DNA of 64,000 nucleotides from GCA-002712045 sp028112705 (GTDB taxonomy: Bacteria; Pseudomonadota; Alphaproteobacteria; Rhodobacterales; Rhodobacteraceae), in the NCBI GenBank assembly GCA_028112705.1, contig JAOGYN010000002.1:124001-188000 (forward strand), given 5' to 3'. The translations under genes were made by a program, and so were the position numbers. The notes beneath the pieces are model-generated. The model was not told the DNA's origin, ran no database searches, and worked only from the letters and a program-made list of their open reading frames with translations. Positions 52,707-61,075 of the stretch are shown in pieces. How positions within the stretch are numbered: position 1 is the stretch's first letter; every line of letters begins with the position of its first letter.

Positions 52707-53681
52707 TTACATATAGTTTTTTATCGCTTGCGAGAAAACCTTAGTATCAACATTGCCACCTGTAGCGACGACAAGGACGCTATCACCTTTTATTTGATCG
52801 CTGCGAAATAATGCGGCGGCCAATGCTGCCGCTCCACCAGGTTCAAGTACCAGTTTCAATCTTAAAAAAGCTAAATACATTGCATTGAGGCACTCGTCAT
52901 CAGAAACAGTAAGGCCTGACCCACATAGTCTATTCATAATTGGAAATGTAAGCTTCCCAGGTTCTGGAGTTAAAATAGCATCACAAATTGAGCCAGTTAG
53001 AGAATTATTTCGTGTGATTTTTCCATTTTCCAATGATAAAGCTACATCGTTAAATTTTTCTGGTTCTGCAGTTCTAACTTTAAGTTTTGGAGCTTCGCTT
53101 TCCAGTGCCAAGGCTATTCCAGAAGTTAGACCACCACCGCCACAACATACTATTACATCTGCTTCAGAAATATTAAGCATTTTACTTTGAATAGCAATTT
53201 CTAACCCACATGTACCTTGTCCTGCAATTACTAAAGGTTCATCATAAGGTTTTATTTGCGTAAGACCTCTTTCTTTGGAAACCTTTAACCCTATTGCTTC
53301 TCTGTCTTCACGTAATCGATCATAAAGTATAACTTCTGCACCCATCTTTCTTGTATTATCAATCTTTAAAGTTGGAGCATCTTCAGGCATTATTATTACT
53401 GCTTTTATACCAAATGATTTTGCAGCATAAGCTACGCCTTGTGCATGATTTCCTGAAGAGATCGCCAGAACCCCATTATTGCGTTCATCGTGTTTAATTG
53501 CTGAAATGGCAGACCATCCCCCACGAAACTTGAAGCTCCCAGTATGTTGAAGACACTCTGCTTTAACAAAAACTTTTCTTCCAGCAATTTCATCTAAATA
53601 AGGCGAGTTTAATATTGGTGTTTCTCGCACAAACCCTTTTAATCTTTTATTGGCAGATTTGATTTCTTTAATGTTTGTCAT
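52707..53681 (-). CDS. Threonine/serine dehydratase-like PLP enzyme
   Basis: PLP-dependent dehydratase (fold type II) of 324 residues, lacking the C-terminal ACT domains of IlvA. The cofactor lysine is K51 in TGSFKFRGG; SSGNHAQGVAYAAK and GGGGLTSGIALALE bind the phosphate. The length and form suit catabolic threonine dehydratase, serine racemase or hydroxyaspartate dehydratase; sequence alone does not choose. It overlaps the haloacid dehalogenase gene by four bases. Confidence 0.85.
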   Translation of the reverse strand: MTNIKEIKSANKRLKGFVRETPILNSPYLDEIAGRKVFVKAECLQHTGSFKFRGGWSAISAIKHDERNNGVLAISSGNHAQGVAYAAKSFGIKAVIIMPEDAPTLKIDNTRKMGAEVILYDRLREDREAIGLKVSKERGLTQIKPYDEPLVIAGQGTCGLEIAIQSKMLNISEADVIVCCGGGGLTSGIALALESEAPKLKVRTAEPEKFNDVALSLENGKITRNNSLTGSICDAILTPEPGKLTFPIMNRLCGSGLTVSDDECLNAMYLAFLRLKLVLEPGGAAALAAALFRSDQIKGDSVLVVATGGNVDTKVFSQAIKNYM

Positions 53682-54367
53682 ATGGTTTTAGTTAATTGGG
53701 GGATTTCGGATAGATCACTTAATATGTACTCTGGGCTCCAAGGTAATTTATCTACTGGTTCATTATTTCGGTTAACCCAAATAGCATGAAAACCAAAACC
53801 TGCTGCTGCTGCTGCATCCCATCCATTGGAAGAAACAAATAATACTTCGGATTTATCACGTTTGAACCGCTTAAGCACCAAATCGTAAACTTTAAAATCA
53901 GGTTTGAATATTTCTATAAGATCAACACTTATTATATCATTTAGTAAACCATCTATTTTAGCAGATTCAGCAGCTGCTTTGAGCATGCCTACTGAGCCAT
54001 TAGACAGAATTACAGTTTCCAATTTTTCATTTTGTAGGTTTTTTAATACACTTGAAACTTCAGGATACGCTTTTAATGACCAATAAAGTGATAATAATCG
54101 TTCTCTTAATTCATTATCATTTGCTAGATTATTCGCTTCAAGAGCGTAGTCTAGACCATTTTTAGTTACTTCCCAAAAATTGATGTGTGTGTTGGTAATT
54201 CTCCGTATCCAAGAATATTGAAGCTGCTTTAACCGCCAATCATTGGCCAATTTTTGCCAACACTTTTTGAGTTTATAACGGCCTGGTTCCATAGCGCATT
54301 CTCTAGCTGCGGCTGACACATCAAAAAGTGTGCCATATGCATCAAAAACACAAGTTGTTATTGTCAT
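53678..54367 (-). CDS. Haloacid dehalogenase, type II
   Basis: HAD-fold hydrolase of 229 residues resembling L-2-haloacid dehalogenases. The nucleophile aspartate is D9 in VFDAYGTLFDVS; RLKQLQYSWIRRI gives the arginine that binds the halide in this family; VILSNGS and VLFVSSNGWDAAAAAGFGF are the later HAD motifs. It would turn 2-haloacids into 2-hydroxyacids. Transcribed with the dehydratase and divergent to the TPP enzyme. Confidence 0.85.
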   Translation of the reverse strand: MTITTCVFDAYGTLFDVSAAARECAMEPGRYKLKKCWQKLANDWRLKQLQYSWIRRITNTHINFWEVTKNGLDYALEANNLANDNELRERLLSLYWSLKAYPEVSSVLKNLQNEKLETVILSNGSVGMLKAAAESAKIDGLLNDIISVDLIEIFKPDFKVYDLVLKRFKRDKSEVLFVSSNGWDAAAAAGFGFHAIWVNRNNEPVDKLPWSPEYILSDLSEIPQLTKTI

Positions 54368-54420
54368 AATAAATCCCTTTTTATGGCCATCTTTTGCAGG
54401 AAAGAATGGTGGTTTAATTG

Positions 54421-54443
54421 TTTACTGTATGAAATATAGTAAA
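54421..54443. promoter_or_regulatory. Inverted repeat in the divergent dehalogenase/TPP-enzyme gap
   Basis: tttact (54421-54426) and agtaaa (54438-54443) are perfect arms; the two bases before the centre on each side nearly match as well. It lies in the 262-base gap between the leftward HAD gene and the rightward TPP enzyme, a natural place for an operator. The rest of the gap is very AT-rich. A 33-codon frame ends at the start of the downstream gene but has no supporting signals. Confidence 0.35.
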
Positions 54444-54629
54444 TAGTAAATTGGCAACAAAAATCTATAATTTATCGTATAAATTATTATATAATTATAA
54501 TTTCAATTTATCCTTGGAATATTTCTAAATGAGTAACTTAAAATTAATTAATGGAACTTCATTTGAAAGTTTTGAGGATCTTGATATGTTTGTAATACAA
54601 ATATTGAAATTTCGTGTGAGGAGAAATTA

Positions 54630-56315
54630 ATGACATTAATGTCAGGAGGTCAAGCGGCTGTAGCAACTTTAGAGGCGGAAAATATTAAATATGCATTTGG
54701 GTTGATTGGATCAGCCACTATGGAAATATTTGACGCACTGTATGACTCTTCTGATATTAATTATATTGGGGTTCATGATGAACGTACGGGCGTTCACATG
54801 GCTGATGGATATGCACGCGCTTCTGGGCAGGCGGGTTTATTTTTAGCTGGTCAAAATGGACCAGGGGCTACTAATTTAGTAACAGGTTTGTCTCAAGCGA
54901 TGGCAGCTTTTTCACCAGTTGTATCAATCGCTGGTGCATTGTCCTCGGCGCATTTGTACCGTGATGCTTTCCAAGAGGTAGATCAAAATGCTATTTTCAA
55001 ACCTATTACAAAAAAAACTTGGACAGCGCCGTCAGCTGATAGAGTCCCTGAGTTGTTGCGGGAAGCCTTTAGGAATGCTTTAGCACCTAGGATGGGGCCG
55101 GTGCATTTAAATTTACCGCGCGATGTTTTATCAGCGCAATGTAACTACGAGGCAGGCTTATATCCACCCACTTATCGAAACAATTCGGTTCCAGCGGGGG
55201 ACACAAGTAAAATCAAACAGGCAGCCACATTAATGAGCCAAGCCGAAAAACCAGTAATTATAGCTGGTGGTGGAATAAAAAATACAGCTGGTCATAAGCA
55301 AGTATTAGCATTGGCTGAGATATTAAATTGCCCAATCGTGACCTCACCTGGACACGGTGACGCTATACCTTTTGCTCACCCATTAAATGCAGGTCAAATG
55401 GGGCCGCGGGGAAATCTTGTTGCGTCTCGATTGGTTAAAGAGGCAGATGTTATTCTCGCACTGGGAACTCGTTTAGGGTTTAACTCCACATTTTATAGTT
55501 ACGATAATATTAATAAGAATGCTAAAATAATTCATATTGAAATTGAACCAACTGCTATTGGTCGGTTTTTCCCTATTGAAGTTGGTATTTGGGGCGACGC
55601 ACCTACAATAGCTCTGCAGTTAGTGAATTCATTGAAACTGTTAACTAATCGTTCAGTAGCAGATGAATGGACATCTAAATTTAAATCTGAGCGTAGGAAT
55701 TTTTTGAAAAAACGAGATTTAGATGCTCCTCTTACTAATCCTATTCAACCAATGGGATTGTTTAAAACATTGCGTAAAATATTGCCTAAAAACTCATCCA
55801 TTACTATGGATGCGGGAACTTTATGTTTGCAGGCAACGGATGCCTTGAATTTCTTTGAACCTAAAAGTCTGTTTACGCCTTTGGATTTTGGATTAGTTGG
55901 TTTCTCATTTGCCTGTGGTCTGGGTGTTAAGTTGGCTCAACCTGAACGCCCAGTTATTAGCTTAATGGGGGATGGCGGTTTTGGAATGACTTTATCAGAA
56001 CTTTCCACAGCAGTTGATAATGGAATAAACACTGTAACTATTGTGATGAATAATAAATGTTGGGGGGCAGAAAAGGCTTATCAAAGAGACTTTTTTAATG
56101 GGCGCTATATAGGAGCAGACGTGAGTAGTCCTCCTTTTGATAAGGTTGCTGAACTCTATGGTGCTAAAGGCTTTAAAGTTGACAAATTAAACGAAATTCC
56201 CGAAGCAGTTGAAGCTGCATTAAAGAGCAATCAGCCATCAGTAATTGATGTTTCGGTTGATCCTACTGCTCTTTATAGCTTTCGTAGAGATAGCTTTACA
56301 CACAGGGGGTCCTGA
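54630..56315 (+). CDS. TPP-dependent enzyme, sulfoacetaldehyde acetyltransferase/acetolactate synthase-like
   Basis: Thiamine-diphosphate enzyme of 561 residues in three domains. The cofactor-activating glutamate is E51 in HDERTGVHMADGYAR; the Mg-TPP motif is MGDGGFGMT...NN. The start AFGLIGSATMEIFDAL and the downstream WGAEKAYQRDFFNGRY resemble Xsc of taurine degradation more than acetolactate synthase. Xsc is usually about 590 residues and next to pta, which is not here, so the assignment is tentative. Shine-Dalgarno gaggag; start shares one base with a preceding short frame. Confidence 0.7.
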   Translation: MTLMSGGQAAVATLEAENIKYAFGLIGSATMEIFDALYDSSDINYIGVHDERTGVHMADGYARASGQAGLFLAGQNGPGATNLVTGLSQAMAAFSPVVSIAGALSSAHLYRDAFQEVDQNAIFKPITKKTWTAPSADRVPELLREAFRNALAPRMGPVHLNLPRDVLSAQCNYEAGLYPPTYRNNSVPAGDTSKIKQAATLMSQAEKPVIIAGGGIKNTAGHKQVLALAEILNCPIVTSPGHGDAIPFAHPLNAGQMGPRGNLVASRLVKEADVILALGTRLGFNSTFYSYDNINKNAKIIHIEIEPTAIGRFFPIEVGIWGDAPTIALQLVNSLKLLTNRSVADEWTSKFKSERRNFLKKRDLDAPLTNPIQPMGLFKTLRKILPKNSSITMDAGTLCLQATDALNFFEPKSLFTPLDFGLVGFSFACGLGVKLAQPERPVISLMGDGGFGMTLSELSTAVDNGINTVTIVMNNKCWGAEKAYQRDFFNGRYIGADVSSPPFDKVAELYGAKGFKVDKLNEIPEAVEAALKSNQPSVIDVSVDPTALYSFRRDSFTHRGS

Positions 56316-56370
56316 TCCATTATTTTTATTTATAAAAAATTAATATTAAGGCTATTCAGGCTAACTGCCC

Positions 56371-57045
56371 TTATTGATGTGTTGTTGCCCAATTAATTGG
56401 ATCATTTAAAAATAACTCTACTTGATCTAATGTCTCGACATCAAAATAGTTTCCTTTTCGAGCAGCCTCTAATATATCTTTCCAAGTGCAAAGATAATGT
56501 AAATTTATATTGTCTTGAGATAACTTTGCTAAAGTTCCTGGAAATATATCGTAGTAAAAAATTACAGCAGTATCGTTGCAAATTCCTTCGGCTTTTCTAA
56601 TAGCCTCAACAAACTTTAGTTTTGAGCCACCATCTGTAGTAAGATCTTCAACTAGTAAAACTCGCTGCCCTTTGTCTAGTTTCCCCTCAATCTGTGCATC
56701 TTTTCCGTACCCTTTGGGTTTTTTTCGCACATAAGTCATTGGTAACCCCAACCTTTCTGCTATTAATGCTGCAAAAGGTATGCCTGCGGTTTCACCACCT
56801 GCAATATTATCAAAAGCGTCGAAGCCAGCATTCCGTAATATTTTGCATGCCATAAAATCCATAACTGTAGAACGAATTTGTGGATAAGAAATTAATTTTC
56901 GACAATCTATATAAGTTGGAGAAGAAAGACCTGAAGCGAGTGTGAATGGTTCTTTGGGATTAAAATGGACTGCTTTTATGTCTAAAAACATTTTCGCTGT
57001 TAATTCAGCTATTAATTTATCATCTGGATATGAGCTAGGTAGCAT
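56371..57045 (-). CDS. pyrE: Orotate phosphoribosyltransferase
   Basis: Joins orotate and PRPP to make orotidine 5'-phosphate in pyrimidine biosynthesis. The 224 residues contain LASGLSSPTYIDCRKLISYP, the flexible loop YVRKKPKGYGKDAQIEG and the PRPP motif VLLVEDLTTDGGSKL. It lies five bases after pyrC and is the last gene of the leftward ccm-pyr run. Confidence 0.94.
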   Translation of the reverse strand: MLPSSYPDDKLIAELTAKMFLDIKAVHFNPKEPFTLASGLSSPTYIDCRKLISYPQIRSTVMDFMACKILRNAGFDAFDNIAGGETAGIPFAALIAERLGLPMTYVRKKPKGYGKDAQIEGKLDKGQRVLLVEDLTTDGGSKLKFVEAIRKAEGICNDTAVIFYYDIFPGTLAKLSQDNINLHYLCTWKDILEAARKGNYFDVETLDQVELFLNDPINWATTHQ

Positions 57046-57050
57046 GAAAT

Positions 57051-58109
57051 TTATCCTTGAGTAGACCAGTTAGATGAAAAGCCAGGGTTAAATAATGTCA
57101 CATTTTCATTTCCAATTTGAATTTTTTCTGGAAATATAACTGGCTTTTCATGTTTGTATAATGTGCAAATCTCTTCGTTAACTTTTAAATTATAAAATGT
57201 AGGGCCGTTGATGGACACAAATTTTTCTAATTGATGTAATGCATCCTCTTCTTCAAATACGTGGGCTAAATATGACATCGTATTGGTGGCTGAAAAAATA
57301 CCAGCACACCCACAATTGCTCTCCTTTAAAGAGTCTACGTGTGGTGCACTGTCTGTTCCCAAAAAAAAGCGTTTATCTCCCGAGGTGGCAGCAGCTCTTA
57401 GTGCAATGCGGTGTTTTTCTCTTTTTGCTATAGGCAAGCAATAATAATGTGGTTTGATACCACCGGCCAAAAGGTCATTTCTATTAATTATCAAATGATG
57501 TGTCGTGATGGTTGCTGCAAGGTTCTTGCCCTCAGATAATATGTATTCCACCCCTTCTTTTGTTGTGATGTGTTCTAAGATAATTTTTATTCCTGGTATC
57601 TTATTTCTGATTGGATCTAGTATTTCTTCAATGAAGAATGCTTCTCTGTCAAAGATATCTACAGATGGTGAAGAAGTTTCGCCATGTATACATATTGGAA
57701 CACCAACTTCTGTTATTTTTTCTAATAATGGCCTGATATTATCTAAGTTTGTTACACCCGATTGAGAGTTGGTTGTAGCCCCGGCAGGGTAAAGCTTAAC
57801 TGCAGAAATTAAACCTGACAAATAAGCTTCAATTATATCTTTATGGTTGCTTTTATCAGTTAAATAAATTGTCATTAAAGGTTCAAATTTTGACCCTACG
57901 GGTAGCGCAGACAAAATTTTATCTCGGTAATTTAAAGCATCTTTACTATTCAGAATTGGTGGAACAAGGTTTGGCATAATTATGGCCCTTTTGAAATCAC
58001 GAACTGTTTCTTTCAAAATTGGCTTGAGCATGTCCCCATCTCTTAAATGAAGATGCCAATCATCAGGTTTTCGAATTTTCAAAACTTTTATCATAATTTG
58101 GGATAACAT
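57051..58109 (-). CDS. pyrC: Dihydroorotase, E. coli (class II) type
   Basis: Zinc amidohydrolase that closes carbamoyl aspartate to dihydroorotate. The 352 residues begin LKIRKPDDWHLHLRDGDML with the two metal histidines; the carboxylated-lysine candidate is in SAVKLYPAGATTNSQSG (about 103). FLGTDSAPHVDSLKE carries the catalytic aspartate. Both the first ATG and a second one six codons in have poor Shine-Dalgarno sequences; the first fits the family start. Next to pyrE. Confidence 0.93.
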   Translation of the reverse strand: MLSQIMIKVLKIRKPDDWHLHLRDGDMLKPILKETVRDFKRAIIMPNLVPPILNSKDALNYRDKILSALPVGSKFEPLMTIYLTDKSNHKDIIEAYLSGLISAVKLYPAGATTNSQSGVTNLDNIRPLLEKITEVGVPICIHGETSSPSVDIFDREAFFIEEILDPIRNKIPGIKIILEHITTKEGVEYILSEGKNLAATITTHHLIINRNDLLAGGIKPHYYCLPIAKREKHRIALRAAATSGDKRFFLGTDSAPHVDSLKESNCGCAGIFSATNTMSYLAHVFEEEDALHQLEKFVSINGPTFYNLKVNEEICTLYKHEKPVIFPEKIQIGNENVTLFNPGFSSNWSTQG

Positions 58110-58139
58110 ACCTTAAATTAGAAATACCAGTCGGGTGGG

Positions 58140-58670
58140 CTATTGATGTGATAAAATTATAGGAATTATTTTTTTATTTAAAACTTTCTTAGTTATTGGG
58201 CCTGGATGTCGATAGAGTATTTTTCCCTTTTTATCTAATATAAAGGTTTCAGGAACACCATAAACGCCCCAGTCTATTGCTGTTTTTCCATTTTTATCTG
58301 TTCCTATCCCATCATAAGGATTGCCTAATTTTGTCAAAAATTTAATAGCTGATGAAGGATTATCTTTTAAGTTTATCCCATATACTTTGATATCCATGTC
58401 TGCCAGTTTTTGGATATTAGGGTGTTCGGCTCTACAGGGAGCACACCAACTTGCCCAGAAATTAATTATTTTGATTTTTTGCTCTACCATGGCATTTTTA
58501 GGAATTGGTTCATATCCAATCAGAAAAGTTTCAGGTAATTTTGTGGCACTTTCTCCAATTAAATTGGAAGGTAGAGCATCATTTTTAGACAACCCAAAAA
58601 AAAGTAACGAGCCTACTGTTAAAAATATTAGCACTGGAATAAACGAAATGAAGAATATTTTTTTACTCAC
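58140..58670 (-). CDS. ccmG: Thiol:disulfide interchange protein CcmG/DsbE
   Basis: Membrane-tethered periplasmic thioredoxin that reduces apocytochrome c for haem attachment. It starts at GTG (58670) three bases after ccmD. The 176 residues have an N-terminal anchor (about 5-26) and a thioredoxin domain with the active site W75-C76-A-P-C79 and the cis-proline region YGVPETFILDKKG. Equivalent to Rhodobacter HelX. Thirty bases separate it from pyrC. Confidence 0.93.
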   Translation of the reverse strand: MSKKIFFISFIPVLIFLTVGSLLFFGLSKNDALPSNLIGESATKLPETFLIGYEPIPKNAMVEQKIKIINFWASWCAPCRAEHPNIQKLADMDIKVYGINLKDNPSSAIKFLTKLGNPYDGIGTDKNGKTAIDWGVYGVPETFILDKKGKILYRHPGPITKKVLNKKIIPIILSHQ

Positions 58671-58673
58671 GAT

Positions 58674-58814
58674 TTAATTTTTCTTCAAGTTTTTTAAGTA
58701 TTTTTGCGTAGACGTAGATTGGATAACACTAATTATTATTATACCAAATAATAATGTAAAAGTTGCCCCATAAGCCAAATATATTGGCGCTGCATATTTT
58801 CCAAGTTCAAGCAT
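58674..58814 (-). CDS. ccmD: Haem exporter protein CcmD
   Basis: Small membrane protein that stabilises haem transfer from CcmABC to CcmE. This 46-residue frame reads MLELGKYAAPIYLAYGATFT, then a hydrophobic stretch LLFGIIIISVI and a charged tail ending in KNLKKN. The single helix with a GKYA-type start is the CcmD pattern. Its ATG shares one base with the ccmC stop, and ccmG starts three bases beyond its stop, exactly the expected place. Confidence 0.85.
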   Translation of the reverse strand: MLELGKYAAPIYLAYGATFTLLFGIIIISVIQSTSTQKYLKNLKKN

Positions 58815-59542
58815 CAACTATTGCCTTTCCTTCTTTCAAGTGCATTTATTTGACGTTTCATGATCTCTGTACGGGTTCTTATAATAACTAATGTAAAAAA
58901 TAAAAATATGAAACCTATAATACATATGTAAAGTGGATTTGAAAAAGCACTATGGACATGTTCTTCCTTGTCTAAAGATAGTGAAGCTCCTTGATGAAGG
59001 CCTTGGCTCCAAAAATTTACTGCGTAACGACTTAGAATGGCAAAAACTGTACCCACTAGACATAAGATTGAGGTTAAGTCAGCTGCAGCATCAGGGTTTT
59101 CTATTGCACCCCATAAAGTTTGATACCCAACGTAAAATAAAAACAATATGAGAAACGAGGTAAGGCGAGGATCCCAAGCCCAGTAAGTCCCCCACATTTG
59201 TTGGCCCCAGATCATTCCTGTTATTATGGCAATTAATGTCATGATGAGGCCAATTGGGGCTGCTGCTTTTGCTATTAATGCACTAATATGGTGACGTCTC
59301 ACTAACCATATAAGAGAACTAACCAACATGACAAACCAGGTATTTATCGCAATTAAGGCAGCTGGAACATGTAAAAATATAATTTTGACTGAACTGCCTT
59401 GTTGGTAATCATCTGGTGTTAAAAAAAATCCCCAGTAAAGACCAATTGATAGTAAAATAAAAGCAATTATTGAAATTAATGGAAGAATCCTCTGAGTAAA
59501 GGACATAAAAAAAGCTGGGTTAGAATATTTCCAAATTGACAT
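58814..59542 (-). CDS. ccmC: Haem exporter protein CcmC
   Basis: Inner-membrane haem-handling protein needed to load CcmE. The 242 residues contain six helices and the haem-binding WWD motif seen as GQQMWGTYWAWDPRLTS, with flanking histidines (FLHVPAAL and the HVHSAF loop). Rhodobacter HelC equivalent. Followed by ccmD with a one-base overlap. Confidence 0.95.
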   Translation of the reverse strand: MSIWKYSNPAFFMSFTQRILPLISIIAFILLSIGLYWGFFLTPDDYQQGSSVKIIFLHVPAALIAINTWFVMLVSSLIWLVRRHHISALIAKAAAPIGLIMTLIAIITGMIWGQQMWGTYWAWDPRLTSFLILFLFYVGYQTLWGAIENPDAAADLTSILCLVGTVFAILSRYAVNFWSQGLHQGASLSLDKEEHVHSAFSNPLYICIIGFIFLFFTLVIIRTRTEIMKRQINALERRKGNS

Positions 59543-59598
59543 AATATTTCAATCACAATCACGATTATATACTGAATTTATTAAATATGTTATTAACA

Positions 59599-60255
59599 CT
59601 ATTTTAAAGCTATTTTTATAGCTGTGGCAGCGGCAAAAGGCATCAATGTAACCACAAATGCACTAATACCGGCCGTGAATAAAAAGGAATTAGTTATTTG
59701 CATCCCACTAGCGGCTCGCCATACAGTCTGTGAGCCAAATATTAATGTGGGAATAAAAAATGGCATTATCAATACAGGTAAAAGTAATCCACCCCTTTTT
59801 AAACCGATTGTTAAACTTGCTCCAAAGGCGCCAATAAAACTTAAACTTGGAGTTCCAACTAATAGACTGATAAAAACCCATACCAAAGTATGTTGATCAA
59901 AATTGTATAAAAAACCAATAAAAGGTGCAATAATTGTTATGGCTAGTCCAGTCGTCAGCCAGTGAGCTACAGCTTTTGCAAAAACAATTCCTTCGAGTGG
60001 TATTGGGGCTATTAAAAGAGTCTCAAGAGAACCGTCTTCAAAATCTAACTGAAAAATCCGATCAAGTGATAATAAGCAAGCAAGTAGAGCACTTAGCCAT
60101 AAAATTCCTGGAGCGATTGATTTTATCTTGGTGCTTTCTGGCCCAACGGCTAAGGGAACAAAAATAATAATTAGGAGAAAAAAGCTCAAACTTAAACTGA
60201 ATCCAGTTCCAGATCTTATTGATAATAAAATATCTCGTTTAAGGATTGAGATCAT
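59599..60255 (-). CDS. ccmB: Haem exporter protein CcmB
   Basis: Membrane subunit of the CcmAB ABC complex that releases CcmE from CcmC. The 218 residues show six helices and the family block SLDRIFQLDFEDGSLETLLIAPIP. It overlaps ccmA by four bases. A 56-base gap precedes ccmC. Confidence 0.93.
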   Translation of the reverse strand: MISILKRDILLSIRSGTGFSLSLSFFLLIIIFVPLAVGPESTKIKSIAPGILWLSALLACLLSLDRIFQLDFEDGSLETLLIAPIPLEGIVFAKAVAHWLTTGLAITIIAPFIGFLYNFDQHTLVWVFISLLVGTPSLSFIGAFGASLTIGLKRGGLLLPVLIMPFFIPTLIFGSQTVWRAASGMQITNSFLFTAGISAFVVTLMPFAAATAIKIALK

Positions 60256-60875
60256 CTTTTGAAATCTTCGATAAAAGGATCGTTCTCATAATTGTTTAAA
60301 ACTTTGAAATTTGATATGTTAATGAGTTTTGCATTTTCAAATTTTATTGGTGAATGTGTTGCAATTATTATCCCACCATTTTCTTCCAAGTGGTTTCTCA
60401 TAATTCTGTTAAACAAATCAATATTATGCTGATCAAGGGATTCATAGGGTTCATCTAACAACCATAACTTAGTTTTGCTAATTAAGAGCCTTGCAAGAGC
60501 AACTTTTCTTTTTTGCCCAGCACTCAATTGTGCAATTGTTATATCAATGATTTCTTCTAGTTTAAGAAGGGAGATAGCAATTTCAATTTTATTTCCCTGA
60601 TATATACCATTCCAAAATAATAGGTTTTCAAAAACTGTTAAATCTGTTTTCAAACAGTTTAAATGACCTAAAAAACATGCTTCTCTTTCTAGGTTTAAAA
60701 CTACTCCCTTGGTATGGGGTAATATGTTAGCCAAAGTTTTTAGGAGAGTGGTCTTTCCTGATCCATTTGGGCCATATAGTGAGATAATTTGACCATTAGT
60801 TAACGTCAACGAAACATCTGATAGGATCTCTCGATCATTTCTAACACAAGTTAGGTTTTCAGTAGATAACAACAT
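60252..60875 (-). CDS. ccmA: Haem exporter ATPase CcmA
   Basis: ATPase of the CcmAB complex. From the ATG at 60875 (agaag upstream) it has 207 residues, with Walker A GPNGSGKTT, signature LSAGQKRKVALAR, Walker B LWLLDEPYESLD and H-loop ATHSP. An open frame continues upstream to 61025 and would add a hydrophobic stretch foreign to CcmA; I reject it. No ccmE, ccmF or ccmH is in the window. Confidence 0.93.
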   Translation of the reverse strand: MLLSTENLTCVRNDREILSDVSLTLTNGQIISLYGPNGSGKTTLLKTLANILPHTKGVVLNLEREACFLGHLNCLKTDLTVFENLLFWNGIYQGNKIEIAISLLKLEEIIDITIAQLSAGQKRKVALARLLISKTKLWLLDEPYESLDQHNIDLFNRIMRNHLEENGGIIIATHSPIKFENAKLINISNFKVLNNYENDPFIEDFKR

Positions 60876-61075
60876 ATATTTGCTTCTATCTGAAGAAGTC
60901 ATAAAAAAAAATAGTAAAACTGTAATAGTAATGAAGATCATTACATTATTTAATAAAATTAAAACTATTAATATCAAATTAAGATTAGAGTATACATTTA
61001 ACGTTGCTACTCTTGATCCATTCAATAGTTTAGTGCATAGCCTTTTTGAACTTAAGCCAAATATAGGGGAGCCAT
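60876..61075. other. Divergent gap ccmA / acnA
   Basis: AT-rich 200-base region that must hold promoters for the leftward ccm-pyr run and rightward acnA. A TTGATC at 61013-61018 is the only -35-like match near acnA, and it lacks a good -10. A run of eight A at 60903-60910 lies near the ccmA side. No RNA gene is visible. Confidence 0.5.

Noticed and set aside
54529..54630. 33-codon frame ending at the start of the TPP-enzyme gene
   Set aside because: No Shine-Dalgarno before it and no recognisable features; the downstream gene has its own strong gaggag, so coupling is not needed.
60876..61025. N-terminal extension of ccmA with a hydrophobic segment
   Set aside because: The open frame runs into the divergent promoter region, has no ribosome-binding site, and CcmA proteins begin at the equivalent of the ATG at 60875.
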